In this document: one piece after another, positions 1-7,727 of the stretch
Position numbering within the stretch: position 1 is the stretch's first letter
Layout: each line of letters starts with the position of its first letter
Assembly (NCBI GenBank): GCA_965369375.1
Contig: CBDUQN010000096.1
Location: 1 to 11,603 of the forward strand
Length of the DNA: 11,603 bases
Reading direction: 5' to 3'
DNA from: CBDUQN01 sp965369375
GTDB taxonomy: Bacteria > Krumholzibacteriota > Krumholzibacteriia > Krumholzibacteriales > Krumholzibacteriaceae
Notes under the pieces: model-generated
Told to the model about the DNA's origin: nothing
Seen by the model: the letters and a program-made list of their open reading frames with translations, nothing else
The model's database searches: none
Position numbers and translations under genes: made by a program

Positions 1-2
1 CA

Positions 3-1736
3 CCGGCTCTCTCCCAGGCGGACGTTTGGGAAGATGTGTCGAATTTCAGGGGATGGACGGTATCGAAACTCTCCGTTATCGGCGTGGGCGGGAAAACCGC
101 GTCCGACCTGGAAACAGGCCTTGAGCTTTCGTCCAAGGAAGCCAATCTATACGAGCAGAATCTGAAGAGAGATATCGATCGCATCCGCCTCTACATGGCA
201 CGGCACGGGTATCCGTACTGCAGCGTAACGCCTACCGTTGTGCGGGTCGCCGAGAAAAGAGAAGTCAATCTGACACTGGATGTGATTGCAGGACCGCCGG
301 TGTTGGTTGCCGCGGTGGAGCTCGCCGGCATTCCGGAACATCTAATGGATAGAGCCGTAGGGAACGCGGCCCTGAAGAAAGACGATATCTTTTCGGACGA
401 TGCTATGGAATCTTACCGGCTGTCGATTCTGAGAATGCTGAATCGCGAAGGATACGCCCGCGCCTCCGTCACCGCTTCGACGGACTGGATCGATACGACA
501 ACAGCGCGTGTCGCTCTCGCCGCGGTGCCGGGAAATATTTACTACTTCAACGAATTCATCATTCAGGGCGTCAGCGACGATCTCATCGAGCTGGCGGGAC
601 TGGTCATAAACATCGACCGGGGTGAGCGGTACGAACCGAAAGCGGTCGAGGATGCGCGGGACAACCTCACGCGGTTGGCGTTGTTCAGCCAGATTAAGCT
701 TTCACTCGAGGATTCGGGAGCCGACTCACTCGACATGCTCGTCGATCTCAGGGAACGAAAACACCGGACGATCGAGGTCGCCGGCGGTTACTGGTCGGAT
801 GAAAAACTCAATGTCAGATTGAAATGGCGACACAGCAATCTCTTCCGGCGCGGCCGCGGGACGAGCTTTGAGATCTCCTACTCGCAATTCAAGCGTTACG
901 GGGCATGGTCGGCGTGGTGGCCGGCGTTGTTCGGAAGCCGGGTTCTCGGCATGATCCAGGCCGGATACAACAACCTCAACGAGGAAAGTTATGAAAAGAC
1001 CGCCCCCGGTATCGGCGTCTCGCTCGGCTACGTGTTTTCCCGGAATTCAGCGGCCACGGTTGGTTATTACCTTGAACTGGCTTCGTACACCATTAAAACA
1101 GAAGAGTCGGACGAATTCGAGGATCCAAAGGGGCCTGTCGGATTCTTTGGGTTCCGTATCAGTCACGATGGAACGGATGATCGTATCAACCCGAGTACGG
1201 GCACCTATTCCTGGCTCCGGCTCGAGTGGGGACCGTCCGGGGGCGTATCGAACAGCAACTATATTATAGCTGAAGCCTCCGGAAGCATCCACTTTCCCAT
1301 GAAGTACAGGATGGTGTTTGTAGCAAATCTCCAGTTGGGGTTGGGTAAGCCGATCGATCCCTCGACCGCCCTGCTGCCGGACAAGCGGTTCTACGCGGGA
1401 GGTTCGATCTCGCACCGCGGATTCTCTCGCAGAAAGTTGGGACCGCTGGACAGGGACGGCAGACCGCTCGGCGGAGAAATAGGGACCACGGGTTTTCTCG
1501 AACTGCGATTTCCACTCGTGTGGAAGCTCCGGGGAGCGGTTTTTGTGGACATCGGTCAGGTGTGGCGGACGCGGCATGACGTTACCACGGATAACATAGA
1601 GATTGCCGTCGGGCCGGCTATCAGGTTCGATACGCCGGTCGGCGCGCTTCGTCTCGATTTCGGCATACGGCTGACCGACCACGAACAGAGTCAACCCCGT
1701 ACGGCGTTCCATTTCGCCATAGGATACCCGATGTAG
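3..1736 (+). CDS. tamA: TamA/BamA-like Omp85 outer-membrane protein, 5' end cut by window edge
   Basis: Outer-membrane beta-barrel assembly protein of the Omp85 superfamily. The frame is open to the window edge (first full codon at 3), and the codons before the GTG at 36 read PALSQADVWED, which flows into the first POTRA. The true start and signal peptide therefore lie upstream, and GTG 36 is internal. Three POTRA-like units are visible: about 51-303, 303-570 and 540-775, each ending in a strand such as VELAG or FIIQG. The barrel runs from about 776 (GGYWSDEKL, then HSNLFRRGRG) to the end. It carries the conserved loop-6 RGF motif as HRGF (1413-1424) and the closing strands FVDIGQVW and RFDTPVGALRLDFG. 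Three POTRAs and the tamB-like gene 16 bp downstream favour TamA over BamA (usually five POTRAs), but the truncation means further POTRAs cannot be excluded. The last residue is Met after GYP, instead of the usual terminal aromatic. Confidence 0.9.
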   Translation, partial: PALSQADVWEDVSNFRGWTVSKLSVIGVGGKTASDLETGLELSSKEANLYEQNLKRDIDRIRLYMARHGYPYCSVTPTVVRVAEKREVNLTLDVIAGPPVLVAAVELAGIPEHLMDRAVGNAALKKDDIFSDDAMESYRLSILRMLNREGYARASVTASTDWIDTTTARVALAAVPGNIYYFNEFIIQGVSDDLIELAGLVINIDRGERYEPKAVEDARDNLTRLALFSQIKLSLEDSGADSLDMLVDLRERKHRTIEVAGGYWSDEKLNVRLKWRHSNLFRRGRGTSFEISYSQFKRYGAWSAWWPALFGSRVLGMIQAGYNNLNEESYEKTAPGIGVSLGYVFSRNSAATVGYYLELASYTIKTEESDEFEDPKGPVGFFGFRISHDGTDDRINPSTGTYSWLRLEWGPSGGVSNSNYIIAEASGSIHFPMKYRMVFVANLQLGLGKPIDPSTALLPDKRFYAGGSISHRGFSRRKLGPLDRDGRPLGGEIGTTGFLELRFPLVWKLRGAVFVDIGQVWRTRHDVTTDNIEIAVGPAIRFDTPVGALRLDFGIRLTDHEQSQPRTAFHFAIGYPM

Positions 1737-1752
1737 GATTGAAGGGAAGAGA

Positions 1753-4700
1753 ATGACAGCGCGCGAAACCATGAGAAAAGTGATCAGGATTATCGCTCTC
1801 GTTGCGGCGATCGCCGCCGGTCTCGTTGTGCTGCTTGTTCTCCTTCTTCAAATACCTGTGGTACGGAGTCGCATACTGAACGCGGTTGTTCCACGGGTGC
1901 AGGAATCGTTGCCGGGAACATTGACAATCAACAAATCGGAGTGGCCTTCTCTCGGCACGCTGGTATTCGAAGGCGTCATGTGGGTCGATAGCACGGAGAC
2001 GTTTGCGGCGGCGGACGAATTGAGCGTGTCGATTGACCTTAGGTCGTTGATAGGCAGGGACATTCATGCATATAAATTCATCGCCCGCGGTATGAGGGTT
2101 GATGTGCCCGCTCTGCTGCAGCGATTCGACACGGGCGGCGAGGCAGAAACGGAGGTGCCGCAGGAAAGCGGTGCGAAAGAGGAAAGCGGTGAGAAAGAGA
2201 AAAAGGGCGGATTCCCCCGGGAAGGGGCGATTCGCGGTCTTCCGTCGATAGCCGTCGACCGCATCGAGCTCTACGCTCCATGGATCCGCGTTTCGAGCGA
2301 TGTCGTCCTTCGCGATGTAACGGTCCGGGGTGATGTGAATTTTCTGAGCGGCTCATCGCCGGGATTCAAGCTGTACGAGCTTTCCCTGGAGGAAGTCAAT
2401 CAATCGGTCTCCATCGACAGTCTCTGGGTGACTGCCGATCTGTCCGCAATGGTTCTCGAGGGTGAAGGAGCGGTCCGTCTCGGTGAAGGTGAGACGTACT
2501 ATTTCCACTGCCGCACGAGTGAAGATAGTTCGTTCGCCGTTCGTCTGACAGGCGCCCCGGACCGCAAACCCCCGGATGCGATCGGCGTTGTCGTCACCGG
2601 CACCGCGGCATTGGAGGGGCGCAGCATTCGTTCAATCGAATTCGCAATGGAATTCATGACGCCCGGCACGGAGGAGCTGGCCGCCTATCCCGCTCTTGCG
2701 GGCAGGCTTCCCGATCTCGCTCCGCTCGAGGGCGCCCACGGCGTCATGCGGGGCAGGCTCGGAATATCCCCGCAATTGACCGCCGATATCGAGCTCGATT
2801 TCCACCGTTCGACCTGGCTCGATACGCTTCACCTCTTGCTCGATTACCGAAACGAAACCATCACCGTCGATACGCTCGAGTTGGCAGTGGAGGGATTCGG
2901 GCTCGAGCTCGGCGGATCGCTGCCGCCCGGCGGCGGGAACATGACCGCCCGGCTCGATCTCGCGGGCTCGGAGTGGCTCAGGCGCATACTTCCCGATATC
3001 ACGGTGCCCGACAGCGTAGCGGCGCAGCTGATCATCGAGGCTGAAAGAATTTCCGAAACGAACCAAATGAACGCAGCGGTACGCGGCCACGTTCATATCA
3101 ATGGGGTGACAATCGATACCTTGGATATAGATGCGCGTCTGCCGGGGAAGGGTGAGAGGCCGTATGGCATTGATCTCATGGCGGGGGCATTCGGCATCAC
3201 CCTCGTTACACGCGCCGATCTTCTCCTTTCACCTGCGCTCGCCGTAAGGTTCTCGAATCCGGCCGACGGCGCTCCCGACAGGATTTATCTCTCAGGAGAG
3301 GCGAACTATGACAAGAGAGACCGGAGCGCTTCGTTGACCGACATTCGACTCACCGGCGCTCTCGGCACCATTTCGGTAAGCGCCGCACTCGACAGTCTGC
3401 TGCGCGGCGAGTTCGATGTAGCGTGTGAGTGGGTGGCTCCGCCATCGATACTCATGACAATGATTGACGCCGATAGCGCGGCGTGGGATTCGGTAGCCGT
3501 TCTGTGGAGGGAGGAGGGTCCGTTTTCCGTTCGCATCGATGGAATACTCGGACGCAACGATGCAGGGCTCGAGCTCGAAAGCTCGGGCGCGATGTTTCTC
3601 CCCGGACCGCGTGATATCGGGCCGGCCGTCGGCACCGGTTCCTGGGCACATGACCTGGGGCCGATATGGATTGATTTTTCGACTTCCGTTGCGCCATCCG
3701 ACAGTGGCCGGTCGATCGACGTGCGCATCGATTTGGGCCGGACCGAATGGCTCGATACCGCCCTCGTCGATATTCGGGCCGATGGCAATGCAGTGGATAT
3801 CGACACCGTGCTCATCGTCTTCGAAGGTTTACGGCTCGATGTGAAAGGCGGGCTGCGCAACGAGCGGTGGGATCTCACTTCCACGCTGTCACTGGCGGAT
3901 TCGCAGCTGGTTCGAAGGATTGAACTGGTCGCAGGGCGAAATCTGAGCCTCACGACCGACGGGATCATGCGGATTGAGGGCGCCGCCGGCGAGCCGAGCC
4001 TCGAGGCCGAGCTCGACGGCCGTTTTTCCACCGGAGAGGTGACGATACCGCGTTTCACCGCCCGGATTCTACTGGCCGGTGACACACTGGATGTATCGTT
4101 CGATGCACCCGAAGGAGTTTCGACCGACTGGTTCAGCTTGGACAGCATGTCCGTATCGTATGGAAAGGACACGGAGAGCGGAAGCGTCGTCACCGAAAGG
4201 GCGCGTATCGAAGCGCGCGGAAGCGATGCCGATCTGCTTTTTGCCTTCCGTATGTCGAGACAGGAAGGATTCGAAATAATGGCCGATACATTGTATGTAA
4301 ACGTATCGAATCGGACGTTGGCATCGGCCCATCCGTTTGAACTCGGATTCGTCCCCGATAACGGCATGCTGCATATAAACGATCTGCTGCTCACGGGCAG
4401 CATCGGCCGCATGCAGGCGGATGGATACGCATCTGCCGACTCGGCCGATCTCGAGGCACATGTCGTAATCGATATGCCCCCCAAGCCTCAGGCTCTGAAT
4501 ATCGCCGATCGGCTCTGGCCTGACAGCATCCGTATCGATGGGCGGATCGATGATCTGCAGACGGTATCGGCGAAGGGATACATCGCCGGAATGACGCTGG
4601 GAGAGGGGATAGATGTAAATGTCTTCTTCGAACTCGGGGCCGACACGGTCTCGACACATGCATCACTATCTATTGATGCGCCGGATCGGTCCCTCTTTGA

Positions 4701-6309
4701 ATTGGAGGGCCGGGTACCGAAGCTCGGCGGTGACTGGAAGATCGATGATGGACCTCTATACGTGGATATACGCTTTAACGGTTATCCGGTACCTTCTAAT
4801 GCCAAAGCGATGTGGTCCGATCGTTCCGAAGAGATAGGACGACTGGACGGCCGGATCGCCGTGCGGGGCACCGCGAGCGATCCCCAGGCCGTCGGTGCTC
4901 TGTTCTGTAACTTCAGCGGCGGGCAGGAACTGGCAAAATACCGCCTCGCGTTCGAAGCGCAGTATGCGAAGGAGGCATTGGCCGATACGGCCCTGACCAG
5001 GATCCGCAAGGAATGGTTCGAGATCGCAGCGGCGGGCGATCATGCATCCGGACTTTCAGCAAAACTGAAGTTATTCAAATCGGATCAGGCCGCTCTTTCC
5101 GGCGAACTGTCATACCCTCTCGTTTTTTCCTTGAAACCGTATTCGATCGGCGCGGCCGAATCGGGTGTGATGTCCCTTACACTGGAGTCGAATGAGCTTA
5201 ATATAGGAGACCTCGATCCGCTGCTCCCGCCCGATATCGATCTCGATGGAACGTGCGTTGTCGATTTCTCCGCGACGGGCGATGCCGCTAATCCAGTATT
5301 CAACGGCAAGGTACAGACGAAAGATGTGTCGTTTTCTTTCGCGAACAATGCGCAGATATCGCCCGAGGTTGATCTCGTGATCGGAGGCGAACTGGAGAGG
5401 CCGGCTGTTACGGGGAAGATTCTGATACAACAGGCTCTTGTCCAATTGCCCAAATCAAAGTCGAATCTTCATCCCGTGGAAGGATCGTCCGTCCTCTGGG
5501 AGATGGCCGACACAGCATCCATCGACAGTGATTCGATAGCCTCGGCACGAGATTCGATCGAATCGGAAACAGACGAGGCATCAGCTCAAAGGCCGGTCGA
5601 TCTCGATATTCAGGTAACGATTCCGGGCGCTTTCTGGATACGCAGCGAACGTCTCTCCATCGAGTTGTCGGGAGATCTGCGTATCGTTCAGAAGGGAACG
5701 CGCCCCATTCTTACCGGTGAGCTCAAGCCGCTCGATGGACGGCTTCTCTTCATGGGAAGATATTTTCAGATCAAGCGTGGAAGCGTGTTTTTCTATGGTG
5801 GCGATGAGTTCAACCCTTCATTCGATCTCACTCTTGCCGCCGATGTGAGCGATGTCAAGATAGAGATCAGATTAACAGGAACGGCGCAGAAACCGGAAGT
5901 CGAGCTCGCATCGGATCCGCAGATGTCCGAGAGCGACATCATGTCGCTGCTCCTCTTCGGCAGATCCTTGAATGACCTCGATTCGTCGCAATCAAACATG
6001 CTTCAGCGGCGCACCGCGGAGGTGCTCGCCGTGTTCGGCATGGCGAAGCTCGAGGGGCCGCTCTCGCAGATGCTCGGCGTGGACATGGTTACCTTCCAGC
6101 AGAGTACCCGAGATCCGAAAAAGTCGGCGCTGCTCGTGGGCAAATACCTCAACAGCCGCACGATGATCAAGTATGAACAGGGCCTCGAGAATACGACAGA
6201 ATTCTTGATCAACCTCGAGTACTACCTCACGCGGCGGCTCAAGCTCGAAACGTATATCGATCAGGCGTCCGAGACGGGTATCGAGATCAACTGGAGCAAG
6301 GATTACTAG
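1753..6309 (+). CDS. tamB: TamB-like translocation and assembly module protein (AsmA-like/DUF490)
   Basis: Large inner-membrane-anchored periplasmic protein of 1518 residues. An N-terminal signal anchor is obvious at residues 10-33 (IRIIALVAAIAAGLVVLLVL). Most of the protein is amphipathic beta-strand, as expected for the hydrophobic groove of AsmA/TamB proteins that bridge the periplasm and deliver lipids or unfolded barrel proteins to the outer membrane. The family-defining C-terminal domain covers about residues 1281-1518: GELKPLDGRLLFMGRYFQI, RGSVFF, FNPSFDLTLAAD, then the conserved SESDIMSLLLFGR segment and a barrel-like end (SRTMIKYEQGL, TRRLKLETYID). It is longer than E. coli TamB (1259 residues). 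ATG 1753 is preceded by a purine-rich GAAGGGAAGAGA, which supports this start over Met7. Two low-complexity acidic linkers lie at about residues 127-150 and 1253-1280. It follows the TamA-like gene by 16 bp, so they form one operon and probably one complex. Confidence 0.93.
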   Translation: MTARETMRKVIRIIALVAAIAAGLVVLLVLLLQIPVVRSRILNAVVPRVQESLPGTLTINKSEWPSLGTLVFEGVMWVDSTETFAAADELSVSIDLRSLIGRDIHAYKFIARGMRVDVPALLQRFDTGGEAETEVPQESGAKEESGEKEKKGGFPREGAIRGLPSIAVDRIELYAPWIRVSSDVVLRDVTVRGDVNFLSGSSPGFKLYELSLEEVNQSVSIDSLWVTADLSAMVLEGEGAVRLGEGETYYFHCRTSEDSSFAVRLTGAPDRKPPDAIGVVVTGTAALEGRSIRSIEFAMEFMTPGTEELAAYPALAGRLPDLAPLEGAHGVMRGRLGISPQLTADIELDFHRSTWLDTLHLLLDYRNETITVDTLELAVEGFGLELGGSLPPGGGNMTARLDLAGSEWLRRILPDITVPDSVAAQLIIEAERISETNQMNAAVRGHVHINGVTIDTLDIDARLPGKGERPYGIDLMAGAFGITLVTRADLLLSPALAVRFSNPADGAPDRIYLSGEANYDKRDRSASLTDIRLTGALGTISVSAALDSLLRGEFDVACEWVAPPSILMTMIDADSAAWDSVAVLWREEGPFSVRIDGILGRNDAGLELESSGAMFLPGPRDIGPAVGTGSWAHDLGPIWIDFSTSVAPSDSGRSIDVRIDLGRTEWLDTALVDIRADGNAVDIDTVLIVFEGLRLDVKGGLRNERWDLTSTLSLADSQLVRRIELVAGRNLSLTTDGIMRIEGAAGEPSLEAELDGRFSTGEVTIPRFTARILLAGDTLDVSFDAPEGVSTDWFSLDSMSVSYGKDTESGSVVTERARIEARGSDADLLFAFRMSRQEGFEIMADTLYVNVSNRTLASAHPFELGFVPDNGMLHINDLLLTGSIGRMQADGYASADSADLEAHVVIDMPPKPQALNIADRLWPDSIRIDGRIDDLQTVSAKGYIAGMTLGEGIDVNVFFELGADTVSTHASLSIDAPDRSLFELEGRVPKLGGDWKIDDGPLYVDIRFNGYPVPSNAKAMWSDRSEEIGRLDGRIAVRGTASDPQAVGALFCNFSGGQELAKYRLAFEAQYAKEALADTALTRIRKEWFEIAAAGDHASGLSAKLKLFKSDQAALSGELSYPLVFSLKPYSIGAAESGVMSLTLESNELNIGDLDPLLPPDIDLDGTCVVDFSATGDAANPVFNGKVQTKDVSFSFANNAQISPEVDLVIGGELERPAVTGKILIQQALVQLPKSKSNLHPVEGSSVLWEMADTASIDSDSIASARDSIESETDEASAQRPVDLDIQVTIPGAFWIRSERLSIELSGDLRIVQKGTRPILTGELKPLDGRLLFMGRYFQIKRGSVFFYGGDEFNPSFDLTLAADVSDVKIEIRLTGTAQKPEVELASDPQMSESDIMSLLLFGRSLNDLDSSQSNMLQRRTAEVLAVFGMAKLEGPLSQMLGVDMVTFQQSTRDPKKSALLVGKYLNSRTMIKYEQGLENTTEFLINLEYYLTRRLKLETYIDQASETGIEINWSKDY
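2797..2997 (+). repeat. Internal TamB repeat, copy 1 (67 codons)
   Basis: Starts at DFHRSTWLDT and ends near SEWLRRILPD. Aligned by eye without gaps to 3730-3930, it shares 21 of 67 residues, including W-L-D-T, D-T, E-G, G-x-L, T-x-x-L-x-L-A-x-S and R-R-I. This is a diverged protein-level duplication within the beta-rich region. Confidence 0.6.
3730..3930 (+). repeat. Internal TamB repeat, copy 2 (67 codons)
   Basis: Starts at DLGRTEWLDT and ends near SQLVRRIELV. It is the same length as copy 1, with the WLDT, DT, FEG, L-x-L-A and RRI positions kept. The similarity may continue weakly downstream (VTI followed by a DTL-like strand in both), so the repeat unit may be larger than marked. Confidence 0.6.
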
Positions 6310-6323
6310 GATCCGATTAGACC

Positions 6324-6345
6324 ACTTAACAAGTATTAATTAAGT
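6324..6345. repeat. AT-rich inverted repeat in the tamB-Rrf2 gap
   Basis: ACTTAA (6324-6329) and TTAAGT (6340-6345) are perfect 6-bp arms around a 10-base AT-rich loop. There is no GC-rich stem or T-tract, so it is not a convincing intrinsic terminator for the tamB-like gene. It could be a protein-binding site upstream of the Rrf2 promoter or chance in AT-rich DNA. Confidence 0.3.
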
Positions 6346-6386
6346 AAATTAATCATCACATCACCTTCGTATCCCCCTGAAATTGC

Positions 6387-6414
6387 TTGACTAAGCATTA
6401 AATATTAGTATACT
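6387..6414 (+). promoter_or_regulatory. Sigma70-type promoter for the Rrf2-led operon
   Basis: A -35 box TTGACT (6387-6392) and a -10 box TATACT (6409-6414) are separated by 16 bp, each one mismatch from consensus. Transcription would begin near 6420-6422, about 20 bases before the Rrf2 start. This is the strongest promoter-like match seen in the window. It lies in the only AT-rich gap between the tamB-like gene and the next gene. Confidence 0.7.
6390..6409. promoter_or_regulatory. Candidate Rrf2 operator dyad overlapping the promoter
   Basis: ACTAA (6390-6394) and TTAGT (6405-6409) form an inverted repeat with a 10-bp AT-rich centre, lying between and partly inside the -35 and -10 boxes. 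Known IscR type 1 sites have a similar form, with GACT and AGTC arms in the promoter spacer, and Rrf2 regulators often repress their own operons. A second small dyad, CTAC (6413-6416)/GTAG (6421-6424), sits at the expected transcription start. The binding role is inferred. Confidence 0.45.
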
Positions 6415-6442
6415 ACGATGGTAGACCTCAAGGGGGAATTCA

Positions 6443-6880
6443 ATGCGGTTATCGACGAGGACGAGATACGGTCTCAGGGCAATGATTCACATCGCGCGTA
6501 ACTGGGAGGAACCGGTAACGAGCGAGGCGATCGCCACCACCGAATCGGTGTCAAAGAAGTATCTGGATAGAATCCTTCGGACGCTGCGTGGCGCCGGGCT
6601 GCTCAAGGCCTTAAAGGGGCAGGGCGGTGGGTATGTGCTTGCCCGGCCACCATGGGAGATATCTGCGCGCGATGTGGCCTGTGTTCTAGAGGGAGGACTT
6701 GAAGTAATTCCATGTGTTGACAATCCAGGCGAATGTTCGAAAGCGGCGAATTGCCCGACGAGGGAAGTTTGGCGTTCAGCCTCCGCGGCAATGAGCGATA
6801 CGCTCGGAAAGGTAACCCTCGCGAAGCTTGCGGCGTGGGAACCCGGGATGGAACCAAAGAGCACCGGATACTACATATAA
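6443..6880 (+). CDS. Rrf2/IscR-family winged-helix transcriptional regulator with Fe-S-type cysteines
   Basis: A 145-residue Rrf2-family DNA-binding protein of typical length. The N-terminus MRLSTRTRYGLRAMIHIA is the family signature. The helix-turn-helix is about residues 25-48 (SVSKKYLDRILRTL as recognition region), and the wing is GQGGGYVLARP. Cys91, Cys98 and Cys104 in the PCVDNPGEC/C/PT segment match the place of the three [2Fe-2S] ligands of IscR (C92, C98, C104), though the first spacing is one residue longer. Cys80 is an extra cysteine. It probably senses Fe-S status, redox or nitric oxide. AGGGGG ends 6 bases before ATG 6443, a good ribosome binding site. It is the first gene after a strong promoter with an overlapping dyad, so autoregulation is likely. 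No isc or suf genes are nearby, so calling it IscR itself is not justified. Confidence 0.92.
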   Translation: MRLSTRTRYGLRAMIHIARNWEEPVTSEAIATTESVSKKYLDRILRTLRGAGLLKALKGQGGGYVLARPPWEISARDVACVLEGGLEVIPCVDNPGECSKAANCPTREVWRSASAAMSDTLGKVTLAKLAAWEPGMEPKSTGYYI

Positions 6881-6903
6881 GCGTACCTTCAAATGACAAC
6901 GGC

Positions 6904-7727
6904 ATGAAGATGATACCGAATATGAATGCTATTGCAATTGTGACGGCGATCACGGTTCTTGCTTTTTGCATATCTGCACCCGCAGAAGCCGATCTCGTGC
7001 TCGGACCGGAAGAGCTCGTTCGTGCGGGCGGGATCGATATCGATGTTCCCGGGTACTCCGTTCCGTCGTTTGTGCTCTGGAATGGAGATTCCTTGAGGGA
7101 TCTCGTTGTCGGTGAGGGCGGTGGTGGTGTGGTGGAAGCGAAAGTCAGGATATATTTGAATACCGGCACGTCGAATGAGCCGCAGTTCGCAGGATTCTTT
7201 TATGCGCAGTCGAACGGCTCTGATCTTCTCGTTCCGACGGTGCGCCGGCGTTCTCGGGTTTCACCTATGTGGAAGCCGGCAGCGTGCCGATCGATCTCGC
7301 CGGCTCGGCGCGGGCACGCCCTTTTGTATGCGATTGGACCGGTGACGGACTGCTCGATCTGCTGGTGGGAGGAAGTGACGGCCTCGTGCATCTCTATCAG
7401 GGTATAGAAAATGTGGCGGAGGTTGTCACCGATCCGATCCCAGCCGCGCCGGATTGGCGCTTTTTCCCTATGTATCCAAATCCGTTCAATCCCGTCGTGA
7501 ACATCCAGTTCGAGCTTCGAACGGCACGTCGGGTTCGTCTCGACGTTTTCGATTCATCGGAACGGCACATGGCAGCGCTTGTCGATGGGATTCTTCCCGC
7601 AGGATCACACCGATTCGCATGGCGGGGCGTCTCGGGTGACGGCGGCCCTCTGAATTCGGGAGTTTACTATATTCGTCTCGAGGTGGAAGGCAGCGTATCG
7701 ACAAAGAAGGCGGTGCTGTTACGATGA
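6904..7727 (+). pseudogene. Secreted FG-GAP/VCBS-like surface protein with FlgD-like sorting domain, frameshifted
   Basis: The first fragment (frame of ATG 6904, stop at 7405-7407) has a Sec signal peptide with a likely cut after A27-E28-A29. It then has an FG-GAP/VCBS-like unit: VPSFVLWNGDSLRDLVVGEG, KVRIYLNTGTSNEPQF, YAQSNGSDLLVP. After about 7236 the homology moves to the next frame: GAPAFSGFTYVEAG, then FVCDWTGDGLLDLLVGGSDG, HLYQG, and a C-terminal sorting domain ending at TGA 7725. The frame change equals loss of 3k+1 bases (or gain of 3k+2). The middle propeller units expected in this family seem to be absent as well, which suggests an internal deletion and not a simple indel. Assembly collapse of repeats is the alternative. 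The start is uncertain: no good ribosome binding site precedes 6904, and ATGs at 6910 and 6922 are possible. It lies 23 bp after the Rrf2 gene and overlaps the phosphatase gene by 4 bp. Confidence 0.75.
7455..7724 (+). other. C-terminal FlgD-like/T9SS-style sorting domain of the broken surface protein
   Basis: The segment has the typical order of the domain: FFPMYPNPFNP (motif YPNPFNP at 7473-7493), an Ig-like strand IQFEL, VRLDVFDSSERHMAALVDG, LPAGSHRFAWRG, a small D-x-G-G loop, LNSGVYYIRLEV and the KKAVLLR end. Such domains terminate many secreted proteins of FCB-group and related candidate phyla, where they are thought to mediate export or surface attachment. It is intact in its own frame. 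Confidence 0.8.

Noticed and set aside
36..1736. GTG at 36 as the start of the Omp85 gene
   Set aside because: The frame is open to the window edge and the upstream codons continue smoothly into the first POTRA. A start here would leave no signal peptide for an outer-membrane protein.
1047..1772. 241-codon minus-strand open frame opposite the Omp85 barrel
   Set aside because: It overlaps a well-supported barrel frame and shows no recognisable motif or signal.
3306..4484. 392-codon open frame on the minus strand inside the tamB-like gene
   Set aside because: Its product is Ser/Arg-rich low complexity, it has no domain pattern, and it lies wholly opposite a clear TamB frame. It is explained by the base bias of the sense codons.
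6310..6380. Intrinsic terminator after the tamB-like gene
   Set aside because: The only inverted repeat is AT-only in character and has no following T-tract.
6733..6903. Upstream extension of the surface-protein frame into the Rrf2 gene
   Set aside because: It would overlap the Rrf2 Cys region and bury the signal peptide. The signal peptide begins near Met 6904.
7269..7727. A separate gene starting at GTG 7269
   Set aside because: The homology continues upstream of this codon (GAPAFSGFTY), there is no ribosome binding site, and it would start mid-domain. It is the 3' part of the broken surface-protein gene.
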